Positions 30,753 through 42,938 of a stretch of DNA of 64,000 nt are shown in pieces; within the stretch, counting starts at the first letter, position 1; every line of letters begins with the position of its first letter. A program made the position numbers and the translations under genes. The DNA is from Serpula lacrymans var. lacrymans S7.9. Its lineage: Eukaryota > Basidiomycota > Agaricomycetes > Boletales > Serpulaceae. Below the pieces are notes generated by a model. That model saw nothing but the letters and a program-made list of their open reading frames with translations. It had not been told where the DNA came from and did not search any database. The DNA lies in the NCBI RefSeq assembly GCF_000218685.1, contig NW_006763294.1:724475-788474 (forward strand), written 5' to 3'.

Positions 30753-31511
30753 GATGGTCTGCTAGTAGGGAGTTGACGTACAGAGTTCCAAATTGCCTGT
30801 GGTACAGCGTCTTAATTATGCGCCCAGGTCCGTTGTTTGCATCGGTCGGAGGAGTCTGCATTTCGAGCGCCGCGAACAGTCGGAGCTGTAATTTGGACGC
30901 TTCAAACGGCGCCTGGTCGAGGCTGCTGTTCGAATCGTGAATTAGGTTAGATCGATCAGTCAGGGCTGGGTTAGCGCCAAGAGTAACACGCGATCACGGG
31001 ATTAGTCGACTTCCTCCGTACTACAACCCATTTGGAACAGCGCCCATCATTCTGGTTCCGCTCGAGCTCAGCTGCAATGCGGCAGTGCCAGCATCAGTGC
31101 CAGCATCACTTGCATGGAAAGATAAACCTGAAACGACATGATTGCCCTAGTCTATGTGATGCATCAGATTGGTACTCTCTCCATTTTCCAATACTTTCTT
31201 ACCACGCAGCCAGACACTCGCCTTCAAGGCCCTCTGTACATCTGATGGTCAGTCTACTTTCATCAGACAACTCCTCCCAAGGTCATAGTACCGTGGTTCT
31301 TCAGTTTGACAAGTCATTGTGGCTGCAGCTCCGTTTTCTATATGTCTAAATGAGATCTGACATCTTGTTGACAGAGGCGTATGAAATTTTAAGTCCAAAA
31401 ACAACACCGACCCCCCCTCGGAGTCTTACTGGCTGTGTTACCCGTATAAAAAGATTTAACGGACCAGTATTTATATGACAGTTGTGAAGACATTTTCTCC
31501 AGTATCCAACA
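30753..31511. promoter_or_regulatory. Divergent promoter region between P450-1 and P450-2
   Basis: The 759-bp interval separates two P450 start codons on opposite strands, so the two genes could share control elements. An imperfect direct repeat of a CAGTGCCAGCAT-type motif is at about 31,082-31,107. No known binding site was identified with confidence. Confidence 0.45.
31445..31452 (+). promoter_or_regulatory. TATA box of P450-2
   Basis: TATAAAAA lies 67 bp before the ATG at 31,512, a normal distance for a fungal core promoter. It fits the choice of this start. Confidence 0.55.
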
Positions 31512-33706
31512 ATGTCTACCGGCACCGATTTCTTCTCATGTCTGCGCGGTCTTCAGGTGAGACCCTGCTCAACACACGCGCTTTCGTTATCTAATACATT
31601 TATTACGTGTTTTTAGCAAACCTCGCTAGACCTCAAGCTCCCTGCCATTCTCCTTGCCTCTTTTTGTTTGTATCTAATCATCCCTTTATTCCTTCGCAAG
31701 AATCTCGTCGACAAGGATGGCCACCCTCTCCCGCCTGGCCCTCCTCTCCGCTACCCTTTCCTCCCCAAGTACAACGAGCGCATCTTGCATCGATGGACTA
31801 AAAAGTACGGCCCCCTATACTCAGTCTGGATGGGCAACCAGCTCTTCGTGGTTCTGAACGACCCTACCGTCGTCCGCGACCTTCTCGTCGTACACGGTGC
31901 CAACTTTTCAAGCCGCTGGAATTTCTTCATGAAAAATCAAACCATCCTCAAAGGGGGTGCTATCACCGCTACTCCTTACAACGACACCTGGTAAGCCCAT
32001 CATGCTGCGATATCGACGCGACAAAACGTCACTCCGTGTTTTCTTATTCTTAATTTATTTAGGAGGAAACATCGCAGAATCGCAAACACCATTCTCGCAC
32101 CAAAGGCAGTCGAGAGCTACAGCGCCACTCTTGACTATGAGGCCCACATGCTCATCCGCTCTCTCTTCCACGACACCAAACAAGGTCTCATCCCCGTCAA
32201 TCCGGCGCACTATGCCGGCCGATACGTGCTCAAGTAAGTCTCTTAGCCCCTAGCTCACGCGCCCAAGCTGAGCTAAAACCTGTGAACATAGTAACATGCT
32301 GTCAGTCACCTTCGGCACGCGCACTGGGTCGGTGGCAGACCCTTTGGTAAGGCGAGCTCTGCCTTTGGGCAATGAGTTCATGAAACTCACAGGTAAATGC
32401 CTCTTGCCCATTTTCGAAGTATCGATGACATAATCTCCGTACAGGCCCCTGGTCCAACGCCATCGATTTCATCAAGCCATTACAATGGATCCCAACCCGT
32501 ATCCGATCTCGCGGCCGCAAGCTGCGCAAAGACTTTCTGGAAGTATACGGCGCCATGATCAATCTAGTGAAACACCGCATGGAATCCGGGGAAAACGTGC
32601 CTGACTGTCTCGTCAAGTCGCTTTTGGAATACCAGGAAGATGAGAAACTGAGCTGGACGGATATGTGTCTGTTGACCACGGCGTTCGCCACCGGAGGCTC
32701 TCATTCGGTGCGACATTCGTTTACCTCAAAATCTTGATATTCCTGATAAGGACTAATGAATGAATATAGACTTCTGGGACTATTCAGTGGTTCTTGGCGT
32801 TCATGCCCTCTCATCCCGAGATCCAAGCCAAGGCACACGAGGAATTGGATCGCGTCATAGGACGAGACCAATGGCCGACGCCCGAAGACGAAATGCGACT
32901 CCCCTACGTTCGCGCTATCATCAAAGAGGTAACTCATCACCCTATCTTTTCATTCCCGCTTTTCTGCTCACGTCCCACCAAAAAACTCTCTCCCCCAGGT
33001 CCTTCGTTGTCACTCCCCATTCTGGATGGCCACGCCGCACTGCTCCGACAACGACTTTGTCTACAGAGGGATGTTCATTCCCGCCAACACCGTCATGATG
33101 CTGAACTGCTACTCGCTGCATCATAACGAGGAGCGATACCCTGATCCGTGAGTCTAGCGCCTGGAGATAACGCTGTGTTTTTCGCAGACGACTCACTCGT
33201 TCCTCGAATTTACATTTTCGCTATTGTGCACAGTTTCAAATTCAACCCGGATCGGTTCATGGGTGATGACTATTCCAGCACTGAGTCTTCCAAGCTTCCC
33301 AATGCTATGGATAGGGACCATTGGGCTTTCGGAGCTGGGTAAGTGCCAGTTCAAGTTTTAGTTTTCCCATTTCATCCCATGCGAAACCACACTGTTTCAT
33401 TTTCGCATCTCCACACCCCTACACTCATACTCATACTCATATGGCATCCTCTTCACCAGCCGACGCATCTGCCCCGGCATGCCCGTCGCCGAAAAAGAGA
33501 TCTTCCTCGCCATCTCGCGGCTCTTATGGGCCTTCACCATCCAATCCGTCCCCGGCGAGCCCATCAGCCTCGACGAGTACGAAGGCAACTCGGGGCGCAC
33601 GCCCTTGCCCTTCCGCATCCGCCTCTCCCCGCGGCACGACAACGTCCGCAGCGTGTTGGACGCTCGGGCGGAGACGCTCGGTGTGCAGGAGTCGGATCTG
33701 TTCTGA
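31512..33706 (+). CDS. Cytochrome P450 (P450-2) with altered I-helix
   Basis: Nine exons (31,512-31,556; 31,617-31,990; 32,063-32,233; 32,292-32,392; 32,445-32,707; 32,770-32,928; 32,999-33,147; 33,234-33,338; 33,460-33,706) sum to 1,614 nt, 537 aa. Features are an N-terminal membrane anchor (LPAILLASFCLYLIIPLFL), the PPGPPLRYPF hinge, WRKHRR in helix C, an I-helix reading TGGSHSTSGT, EVLRCHSPFW (ExxR), FNPDRF and the heme loop FGAGRRICPG. In most P450s the I-helix has A/G-G-x-D/E-T; here the acidic position is His and the Thr is Ser, at a splice junction. The heme cysteine is present, so an active but atypical oxygen-activation site is possible. Substrate unknown. Confidence 0.92.
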
Positions 33707-34374
33707 CCACCCCCTCCTGCGTCCCGCCCCTTGCCTAAACTAGAATCGACATTCCCCGAATTTCCCGACTTTCGTAATCTATATAGTGTAACCTTTGATC
33801 TGAAAAAGAAGTGGGATGTCATTCTTTTTTGGACGATATACCCAGTATTTATAGTCTGTACTATACAGAGCACTGCGCATGCAGCTGGTTTCACTATTTC
33901 AATGGAATGTGTTAATTATATGCTTCGGTTTACAAAGATTTCAAACCGTCACGTATGATCTATCGCACAGGTAGTCTTTTTGGAATGTAGACTGGGTGCT
34001 GTCGGAAGGATCGCATGGCATGATGGGAACGGCGCGAACTTGACTTTGCCTAACAAAGTCGCTGACGCAGTCAGCTGTCAGTACCAGGATGCTGTTCTCC
34101 TGATGGCACCAGATCAGATTGTCGCTCACGTCCAACCTACCAAATCATGATTCTTATTCTTATTTATTTATTAAACATGTCACACGTCGCCTGCGACTAT
34201 CAACGTCAGTCAGGTATACCCACAAACCCATCTATTTGAGTTTGGATCGCGACAAAACAAGCAGATAAGATTTTAAACAATGACAGGGACAGGCAGCTTG
34301 AAAGACCAAATAGATCCGTCACGCCCCCCTCCCGCAGAGCACATCCTCAAAGTGGTGTGACAAGCCGTCATTTC
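33707..34374. other. Spacer after P450-2, no gene recognised
   Basis: 668 bp containing the 3' end of P450-2 (plus) and that of the PQ-loop gene (minus). A T/A-rich ATTTATTTATTAAAC run is at about 34,161. Nothing else is supported. Confidence 0.5.
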
Positions 34375-35872
34375 TCACTTCTTGCCCCACCACCCCGCCA
34401 ACGGCCCTTTCTGCGCATGCCCGCCCTCTTCGGAGGCGGGGGCAGCATCCAGTAGAGGCGTCTGTTCGTCGACGACATCAGCGCTTCTCTCAAACGCGAC
34501 GTCTGCTGCGTCATCATCTTCGATGGGATCTCCAGCTTTAGTGACCGGCCTCCCGAAATCGTCGACTCCAAGTCGGGCTTGACGCACTTTCCACGCAAAG
34601 CACATTAATAGGAGTACGCTAGCCATAGTTCCCGAGGCGGCGTACATCGCCCAACCTAAGTAGATCACTGTCAGCGTCTTGCACACACTAGAAACGCTGC
34701 AGACACCGTACTTGTCCAATCTGTTCCCTCGCTACGATAAGGACCCATATCAGCACTCGAAGACCTCCTTTTTCGCAAGTAAGATGACTCACCGAAGAGC
34801 GATTGATACGACCATAACGGCCGCAGCAGGAACCTGAAAACAGTACATTGCAATGCTGATCGCACCGACAAACCCGAAAGACCATGTTCTCCACAGCTGA
34901 GGGAGGTATTGCAAAATGGCCGCCCCGGCTGAGGAGATACCGAGGAATGCAGCCCATGCGGCTATTTGGGGTGGTGGGGAGGTAGTTTCTGGACTGGCAT
35001 GAGAGGTAGTGATGAGGTATGCGGTGTAAATAAGGGAGACGATGCTGTTGTTTTTTTGGCAGATGAGATCAGTGTGGTGAAAGACGTAAGATGGAGGCTG
35101 AGGACTGACAAATGCGCGACGGTGAGCCATGCACAGAGGATGGAATGGCGCCAGTCTAAAGATTTGACGAGGGTAGAGTGGACGATGAGATCTCCATGTG
35201 CTTCCGAGTCATCGACTTTGACGTATTTCATATCGGACGGGTAGTAAATGAGAAATAGGACGAAACTTTCGGATCAAGATGAGTTCTTGCAAAGGTTAGT
35301 ATGAGAGATGAATGCGAACGTGATATTAAATAGCAGCCATTGCAATGATACTTGAAAGACGCCGCCGAGCGACGTGATGCAAACGCCTGCGCTCTGACAT
35401 GGAGAATGAAGGGTGTGAGAGATAAGGAGAAGATAGGGAGATGGGCTTACGACTTGCTTACAACACTTGACGATGTCCCATTGGAGCATCCAACTAAAGC
35501 AGTGAGAGATGATTGAAGTCAGTGGAAGTGAAGAGGCTGTGCAGAGTGGACTGACATGTCTAGTAGTGTGCCGGTGGAGGACACAGCACCTAGTAGTAAG
35601 AACCATGGGCTGAAACCCAGAGACAGGTTTGTAGATATGATTTTGTAGTGCTAGTGCAATTGCAGTAATGATTGATGGATGGGTATATGGCTGGGTGTAG
35701 TAGGTAGATAGAGGGTTGGGATGAAACACACCTGAGAGCCGAATGAAAGGAGGAGCATGGAGGTGAGACCGACGGTGAGGACGGTGGTAAATATCTCGGG
35801 TTCCTAGGAGACATGATGAGAGATAGAAGAGGGTGAATCAAGAGATTTGCTCACTGAACTACAGGTGGACAT
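34375..35872 (-). CDS. PQ-loop repeat membrane protein
   Basis: Multi-exon minus-strand gene, start ATG at 35,872 with a first exon of 18 nt (MSTCSS), stop at 34,375; protein of about 330 aa. Several hydrophobic segments are seen: EIFTTVLTVGLTSMLLLSFG, PWFLLLGAVSSTGTLLD, VFQVSLQWLLFNITFAFI, a later loop and LQYLPQLWRTWSFGFVGA with the PQ pair, then AMYAASGTMASVLLLMCFAW. PQ-loop proteins include vacuolar/lysosomal amino-acid exporters and SWEET-like sugar carriers. The cytosolic tail contains DEQTPLL, a D/E-x-x-x-L-L type sorting motif, suggesting vacuolar location (inference). Divergent from the DUF3533 gene. Confidence 0.8.
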
Positions 35873-36287
35873 GATGGTGGTTTGGACGGAGCTGATGCGA
35901 ATAGTACCATGATAAGGACCGGTACTGGTGATTACCATAAGTGGCGGCCGAAGTAGGCGTATCTGACCATGTCCAAAAGTGTCCATCGGCGGTCGACGTG
36001 ACATGTGAACCAGCCAGCAAAGTGTCTGCCAAGTTAGAGCAGCTGCTGACAAAGAGATGGTGCGACATGATCTCGATCAGACTGGTACGTATGTTCCATT
36101 TGGTAACGGCATTGCCTTACTTACACGTTGGCAGAACTATAGAGCAAAGAATCTCAATGATCCCCACGTGCGCTCGGCGGTGCTAGGTCAGAGCGCATCC
36201 ATGTCAGCTCATGAATCCTCACCGTGACAGACTGTAGACCAATCAGTCCATGCTCCTACCTCTCTTCTGAACACCCGCCTCCCAATC
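35873..36287. promoter_or_regulatory. Divergent promoter, PQ-loop and DUF3533 genes
   Basis: A 415-bp interval between two starts on opposite strands. Minus frames reaching 36,068 pass through it, but they end in stops and do not join the PQ-loop exons in phase. No clear TATA box was found. Confidence 0.45.
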
Positions 36288-37982
36288 ATGATGCAACAAG
36301 CAATGTCCACGGACACCTTCCCGGACGAGCTCCAGCTCGAGGACATGCGTAATAAACATGTCTTCTCACAATCCCACCTCCTCCAGTCCTCTCTGGCATT
36401 CGACAGCCCCACCGAAGCTAAAGATATGCACATCCCCCTCTCAAAACCCAGACCCTACCCCCTCTTTCATCCCGCCATCGCTCAGCACCGCAAGCAGTAC
36501 TTCACCTTCTACTTCGTCTATGCAGCTCTCCTCATCATCCTTATGTGGGCTCTTCTCCCCATATACTGGGCATCCCTTGCATACAACACCCAGCTATCCG
36601 ATCATCTACAAGTTTTCGTTATCGACCACGACCAGTCCACTGTTGGAAACGGCGTCGTAGCCGCAGTACAGCAAGCCATAAACCAGCGGGGTACCGTATC
36701 GACTCTGGGGTGGACCATCCTCCCAAGCAACGATACCTCGCTCCCCACAAATGACGACGTTTTTGACGCTATCGCGGACGAACAAGCTTGGGCCGCTGTC
36801 CTCAGTAAGTCCACTCTCTCTTCCTCGCTCTCAACCCACTCACTCGGTACTCCCATAGTCCAAGCGGCCGCCACCAACTCCGTAATCTCCTCTTTCACCA
36901 GCTCCTCATCCCAGAATAGCCCAGTCATAAACGTCTATTACAATGAAGCCAGGAACGAAATCGCCGCATCCACCTATATCGTACCTATCCTTAATTCCGT
37001 TCTCGTCCCTGTCACCGCAAGTCTCTACTCCAACCTCACCTCTCAGTTCCTCGCCTCAAATGCGAATAATCAGACAGAAATTCAAGCTTTTTCCGCCGCA
37101 CTCGCCAGGCAAGGCTCTACCGCCGGCCTCACTTTCAACCTAATCAATGTCCGTCCGTATACCACACCCGTGGTCCTCGCTCTGACAGAAGTCGGTTTGA
37201 TTCTCATCGTCATCTTTTCCTTCATCCTGGTCCGTCCCAGCCTTTCTCCCATCTCAACCCTTCCACTAACACTGATTGTGACTGATTATTGTCTTAGACG
37301 ATGGCCAACAGCGCACTCCGCCCCATGCTCTCCCCCCACCTCTCCCTCTCCTCTTACGTCCTCTTACGCGTCTTCACCCCTCTCCTAGCGTACATCCCAC
37401 TCTCATTATCGTTCGCCACCATCTCACTCGCCTTCCGCGTCCCTTTCAACGCCAAATACACAGAAGCGCAGGGTTTTGGGCTATTTTGGATCTTGTGTTA
37501 CATTATCATGGGCGGAGTGGGGATGGCGACGGAATTCGCAATTGGGGCGCTGACTATACGGTTTGCGCCCTTCTTCTTGGTGACGCTCGTGAGTACTGTT
37601 GTTCTCGAGATGAAGGATGCAGCGTTTGCGTTGAAGGGTGGCTGACTCGGAATGCGGATTTGTGGCAGATCATCTCGAACGTGTCCATCACCTCGACCCC
37701 TCTCGAGATCCAGCCAGGCGTCTTCCGCTACGGCAGAGGTTTCCCATTTTTGTGCGTCCCACGCATTCATGTTGTGCCTTTTCCTCAACTTACCCCATGA
37801 ATCTGTACAGCAACGCCTCTCAGGCCTTCCGCACCATCGTGTTCGACACAAAATCGCATCTATCGACCAACGTCCCAGTCCTGATCGGGTGGTTGTTGAT
37901 CAGCATGCTCACGGTGGCGGTCAGTACGTGGATCATAGAGGGGAGAAACAGGCGGTTGGGGATCGTGGAGGCGCCGCACTGA
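36288..37982 (+). CDS. DUF3533 / SNG1-type membrane protein
   Basis: Five exons (36,288-36,804; 36,859-37,229; 37,298-37,588; 37,669-37,751; 37,811-37,982) sum to 1,434 nt, 477 aa. The family includes yeast Sng1, linked to nitrosoguanidine and drug tolerance; its fold is like the ABC-2 membrane part. After a cytosolic N-terminus, one membrane segment (FVYAALLIILMWALLPIYW) precedes a large extracytosolic domain with FVIDHDQSTVGN and NVYYNEARNEIAASTYIVPI. Then follow about five membrane segments up to LIGWLLISMLTVAVSTWIIE. The family order fits. Intron 1 is 54 nt, a multiple of three and without stop, so retention would add 18 residues. A transport role for cluster products is possible but unproven. 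Confidence 0.88.
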
Positions 37983-39191
37983 GTTGGCCGCGGGCGTGGG
38001 CGTTCATCATGTTCATCAATTCATCCTATTGTCTCGCCTTCCTCTCTTTCTTGTTCTTGTCCTCCGTTTTTTCTTGCTTGGAAAAACTCGAAACCGAGTG
38101 TGTGTGAGGGGTGTTCACTTGGCATAGTGCCGGATATGGGTATGGGAGTGATGGATTTCTTGGACGTTTATACGGAAAATAATCATTAGTGCCATTTTCC
38201 CATAAAATAATGAGGACTGGTCGGATAGAGAATATGGTGATGATGGGGCGCGCGAGGGTGAGCTATAGGGGTTCGAACGGGATCCTTCCAGATGCATATA
38301 ACATGTTTAGTGCTCGGGGGTGAGAGTAATGAACGTTAATGAACTGGAAGCTTGAAGGAGGGTGTATCATTGCATTATGTGGGATATGGGATACGGTACC
38401 GACAACATACATTTTATTTTGCAATGTGCCCACAGGTGTTGGAAGCAGCCCAAGCTGAAAGAAATATTTGAATCTCCGCGATGCTCGGCCACAAGGTTTG
38501 CCACTTGAAGGGCTCTTTTGCTCGGCTATAGCTAGATCGACGACGTAGTTATGGGTAATGAGAGAAAAGATGCCATATGGATATGAATATGGAAGTAGAT
38601 CGTCTTTCGTCTTTGCGTACGTCGCTTTCTCATCCAGGCCACCTTTTTTTTTTTTTTTTTTTTTCGTTTTCGTTTTCGCTTTCGTTTTCGTTTTCTGTGT
38701 TCTGATTTTTTTCGAATTGAGGGCAGGGAACGTCTGAGACAAGAGAAAGAAGAGCAGGAGAAGGGAAAACAACGCACCGCGGAGGAGGAACGTGAATGTG
38801 CTAAGAGACAGAGCACTGTCGGCCTTCCAGACATCCATCTCTTGTCTGCTTTGAATGCCTCCGACCCGGCAATGCCTCAAAGCAGCTCTCAAGGCCCGGG
38901 TTCTTGATAGCCCCCCTCACAATCAGACGCCGCAACATGAAAGTCCTTGTGGCATTTATACAAGAAGCGCTTGAAGGAGGTTAATCAGTGTGCTTTTGTG
39001 ATTCATTAAGCGTGCCAACAGCTGCTGAAATCATGAAATGGTTTATATATCACTACGGAATTGTAGCCATACAGTAGATAAAAAAGCTGTAAAGACATAA
39101 AACAAACACGGAAACAGAGTCTGTGCGCCCTTGTTTCCTCTGAAATCTATAAGCATATAGTGCCTTTATCCTGCGGTATCAAATATTGGTT
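37983..39191. other. Intergenic region with low-complexity tract
   Basis: 1.2 kb between the DUF3533 stop and the terpene synthase stop. It contains a poly-T run and hexamer repeats (see next entry). A 209-codon minus frame (38,263-38,892) is produced by these repeats, reads as Lys/Thr runs and is not credible as a gene. Confidence 0.6.
38644..38695. repeat. Poly-T run and (CGTTTT)n microsatellite
   Basis: Twenty-one T residues (38,644-38,664) are followed by about five CGTTTT-like units. Slippage-prone; it may vary between strains. Confidence 0.85.
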
Positions 39192-40509
39192 CTACGCTTG
39201 CTGATAGAAGTCGCTAGGCCTTAAACATTCCAGCTTGTATCTCCTGGACTCAAGGTGCCAGGAGATATATCCATCCCTGAATTCCCTCCATTGCTTCGCA
39301 AGGGCTATATCCATGTCAGAATAGGTACCTCTGACACCTTTTTGGTTTATACTTCTTTCAATCTCCTCCACGCGCAACAATGCATCAACGCGAAGTGTGG
39401 CATCCCTTACTTCGTTGCACACGAGGTTGAACGTGTCCATCAGCGACCACGTCCCGGATGAGCCCCCATCGTTGTGCGAAGAGGCAGATTGGATAGCCCG
39501 AGTGCGGAGGTGAATCGTATTGCATCTTTCACCGGCGAGTTGCTCTTTGTGGAAAGACATGATATCGTTCGTGAAACACTGCAATATCAAAGGTACAAAT
39601 AAGCCATAGGCTATCAGCGGCATAGATCAGTGCTCACAATAAATAGTGCAATATCAGGTAAGGCTTTGAGGACTTTTTCCAATGGTAAAATCTGACATCT
39701 CTTGGCTTTAAAAACGGCAACAGCATACGCCTCGCCTGCACCAGTTTTGCTGCGGAGGTACGCTGGGCTAAACAAGTAGTTAAATCATTTCATCACCTCC
39801 TGTGATTAAGTACAACGGTAAAAACGTACAACTCAATGGCGCTCCCTTCCATGAGAAAAGGAACTTGATTTTGCTCGATATGTACATGCTTGAGGTCATC
39901 CGAGCGCTCCGGAAAACATTGATAATGTGACGAGACAGCCTCTGGCTTGACACCCCTCATCATCCTCTTTTCTACCAAGCAACCATCAATGAATCCGGTC
40001 CAAGATGCTGCTGCGATTCCGGTAAGTATTGCATCTCCATCAGATGTACTAGTATATGCATTAGCCATCTCTTTTATTAATTCTTGATGAATAGTGAGCA
40101 AGGCGTGTGGTTGAGCTTCGCCAACATAGATCCTGTGTGTGAATCTCAGCATCTCGGCATAAAAGTTGTCGTCATCCACCAAGTCATCGATGGCCATGGC
40201 TGTGGCCGTCATTTTTGCTATCAACAGACACATTTCTGTGCCTGTGAAGGGGTAAGCTCTTTCGCCAAAACTTGCAGTGGCACATTCGATGTTGTCCAAT
40301 TTTTCAGCATTCCAGCCTAAGATGGGACCTAAAGTGGAATGGAACCACTCATGGAAGGACTGAAGGAAAACAAGATTGGGATGAGGAGGGGCCCCATGAC
40401 GATACCCTATTTCACCAAGAAAGAGCTGGAGACGAGGGAAATAACTTGCAGCGAGTCCAGAGGGGTGAAGAGGTGTCTGAGACTCGGAAGATGCGAGTAT
40501 AGCGGCCAT
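39192..40509 (-). CDS. Tri5-family sesquiterpene synthase
   Basis: Class I terpene cyclase of the trichodiene-synthase (Tri5) family, expected to cyclise farnesyl diphosphate with magnesium. Three minus-strand exons (40,509-39,830; 39,767-39,638; 39,578-39,192) give 1,197 nt, 398 aa, near the usual family length. The aspartate-rich metal site is seen as MAIDDLVDDDNFY at about residue 107, the second metal motif as CFTNDIMSFHKEQ (N-D-x-x-S-F-x-K-E) near residue 270, and a C-terminal RRYKLECLRPSDFYQQA. Both metal motifs appear complete. It lies between membrane proteins and P450s on the left and old yellow enzymes and a P450 on the right, and is the likely core gene of a terpenoid cluster. The product cannot be predicted from sequence. 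Confidence 0.92.
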
Positions 40510-40791
40510 CTTCTGATAAGAGGAGGATGAGATCTTCGAATGGGTGTATGGTCTCTCACATGATATAGTAGTGTACTAGTATCGGTTTGTCCTTGATACC
40601 GGCGTGCCGGATTTTCTTGACTTGCTGATAAAAGTAGCCAATTTTAATCTATAGTGTCTTATCGGACCAAATCCGTTGGGAGAACTGGCAAGGGTTGATT
40701 CTGAGACGGTTATAACCATGAGATAGGACATCGCAGAAAACGAAATATCAATTGAGAGTCATCAGAGACGACGACTTATCTTAAAAGAGAC

Positions 40792-42377
40792 CTAGTTATT
40801 GTAAGTAACCGCCGGGTAATCGGTATACCCTTTCCTCAACTCCTCTAAAGTTGCCTGAGGTCCAGCACTGTACAACGTCGTAAAATTAACTTGCGTATCG
40901 AGAGGGATGCCGTGGGCGATTCGTTTTGGTACATCAGGGTGGCTGATAAATAGCATTCCAAACACAGCAGCGTCAATTTGCTTGGACGAGATGAGAGCTT
41001 CCGCCTCGTCGGGAGTGAGGCCAGCATTCAGAATCAAAGGTGACTTCTTGATAGCTTGGCGGTAGGATGCAAGTACGTCATGTTGAGTAGCACGATTCTT
41101 ACCTGAAGGGGTGAAAGTGAATGAGTTCGTGCGGAAGTAAAACCATGTATGGGATTTACCATCGAACTTCGGGTCCATAGTAGCGAGGTATCTCATGAGG
41201 CAGATGTATGCCAAATCCAATTTGTCCGCTTCAGAGATGAAATAGTTGAAAGTGTCGAGGGTATCCTGTAACGGCATACTAAATAAACATACAATCAGCA
41301 CCTGGTGAACTCCAAATTAAGAGAGTTTCCTTACCCCACGTCGTTAGGTCCGCCAACAGGGCTTAATTTGATGCCAACTCTCTTGTTTCCAAAAACGGAT
41401 ACAAGTTCTTTGAGGATTTCGAGACCGAAACGAGAGCGGTTTTCAACAGAGCCACCCCATGAATCCGTGCGAAGATTAGAAGTAGAGTCCAGGAACTGAT
41501 GGACGAGATAACCGTTGGCGCCGTGCACTTCGCGAAAATATGATTTCAGAAACGAACCCAAAAGGGAAAACTCCTTGTTGGATCACTTACGTTCAACACC
41601 GTCAAAGCCAGCTTCTTTGGCATTGATAGCTGCTTTCTTATACTGTTCAATCACGACTCGGGGATCATCGATAGCAGTGGGCTAGTGAAGAAGAAAAAAA
41701 TGAACAATCTGGTTAGAGGCTTGCAGGGTTTAATTATGATGAAAGCGCTTACTGTGACGTTTCCAGGTTCACCAGGGATGAATCGGAACTTGCCACCTCG
41801 CGCAGCAATGGCGGATGGAGCGTATACAGGCTTTCCAGCAGCTTTCTGCTCAGGAGCATCAGGGTGCGAGAGACGTCCAACTGATCAAAAAAAACAGACT
41901 CAGACAAGAAACTAAAATAGCAAGGAAGAGCTTACGATGCCACAGCTATAAACCGCATTAGAGTAAGAACAATAGGAAGTGAATGCAACACAATAAATGA
42001 CATACCTGTGCAAAAATAAGACCGCCTTCATCGTGAACCGCAGAGGTGATCTTCTTCCAGGCGGCTACTTGCTCTTGGCTCCAGATACCAGGCACGTTCC
42101 GCCATTCCGTGCTGTCATAATACGATGAGACCTTCCAGGCGAACGACGAACCAGATGAAACTTACCCTTGTTGTTCGATAAGCACGCCCTCTGTAACGAT
42201 CAAGCCCGTGCCTCCATGCGCACGCTGAGCGTAATACTCAACGTTGACTTCGTTGGGAACGTTGGTAGGAGCCGAGCGAGAGCGGGTGAGTGCAGCCATG
42301 ATAACCCTGTTACGAAGGGTAAGAGGACCGATCGTGAGGGGACTCAAAAGAGCAGAGTGAGAGGTTGTGGTTGACAT
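40792..42377 (-). CDS. Old yellow enzyme, NADPH:flavin oxidoreductase (OYE-1)
   Basis: FMN-dependent ene-reductase that reduces alpha,beta-unsaturated carbonyls. Eight minus-strand exons give about 370 aa. Seen are SPLTIGPLTLRNRVIMAALT at the N-terminus, YYAQRAHGGTGLIVTEG, GGLIFAQ-LWH (the LWH part is a 10-nt exon), FDGVE-LHGANGYLVHQFLD with the substrate-binding His-x-x-Asn pair, TDSWGGSVENRSRFGLEI, and at the end LILNAGLTPDEAE and VFGMLFISHPDVPKRI for phosphate binding. All expected residues seem present. Tandem with OYE-2, same strand. In a terpenoid cluster such an enzyme would reduce an enone or enal intermediate (inference). Confidence 0.92.
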
Positions 42378-42938
42378 TGTACTTCGTTGGACTTTCAGAA
42401 TCGATGCTGGGGAATTTGGTTTGATTGAACGAGCTCTAGTGAGTCGCCTAAATACATTTTGAGCCCACTAATCGGGGACAGGATGGTGAGAGATGCTGTA
42501 AATGAGGGGACGCTTCCTTTGGATGACTAAACTGCTGAGTAGAAAGATGTTATACTACAGTAGCTGCTGACTGAGCAACACGAAACGAAACGCGAGGATG
42601 GCGAGCGAAACAAACGAGGGACTTTCTTCCCTAACCCAGGACCTTGTAGATAGCTCTTCCCTTGTAAGGAAAAAGCTCACAGCCATAAGCCATGGCAATT
42701 ACGGTTTACATTGACTTTGTTATCAAATTTGATGAACTCTGGACCAGTCCTGGCCTGATAGACGCTGACTACGAGCAATGGCGAGCGACGATGATGGACT
42801 TATGGAGGATGATGAACTTATGGGGATGAATAACTCTGAACGTTGGTCAGCCATCTTTGTACTTGCGCCGCAGGAACACATGCGCGCGGGAACGTATTGC
42901 CAAATAAAAAAATGACGTGAAAAGGTGTACGTATTTAC
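42378..42938. other. Spacer between the two old yellow enzyme genes
   Basis: 561 bp between the OYE-1 start and the OYE-2 stop; it must hold the OYE-1 promoter. No TATA box or other gene is evident. Confidence 0.5.

Noticed and set aside
35804..36068. An upstream start for the PQ-loop gene near 36,052-36,068
   Set aside because: One frame ends in TAG before the donor and the other passes the donor only after a start at 35,872; the shorter start gives a phase-correct first exon.
38265..38290. A possible tRNA B-box (GGGTTCGAACGGG)
   Set aside because: No A-box or cloverleaf could be folded around it; no tRNA or rRNA gene was recognised anywhere in the window.
38263..38892. A 209-codon minus frame as a gene
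   Set aside because: Its middle is Lys/Thr runs created by the poly-T and CGTTTT repeats; no domain, no splice sites, no conserved blocks.
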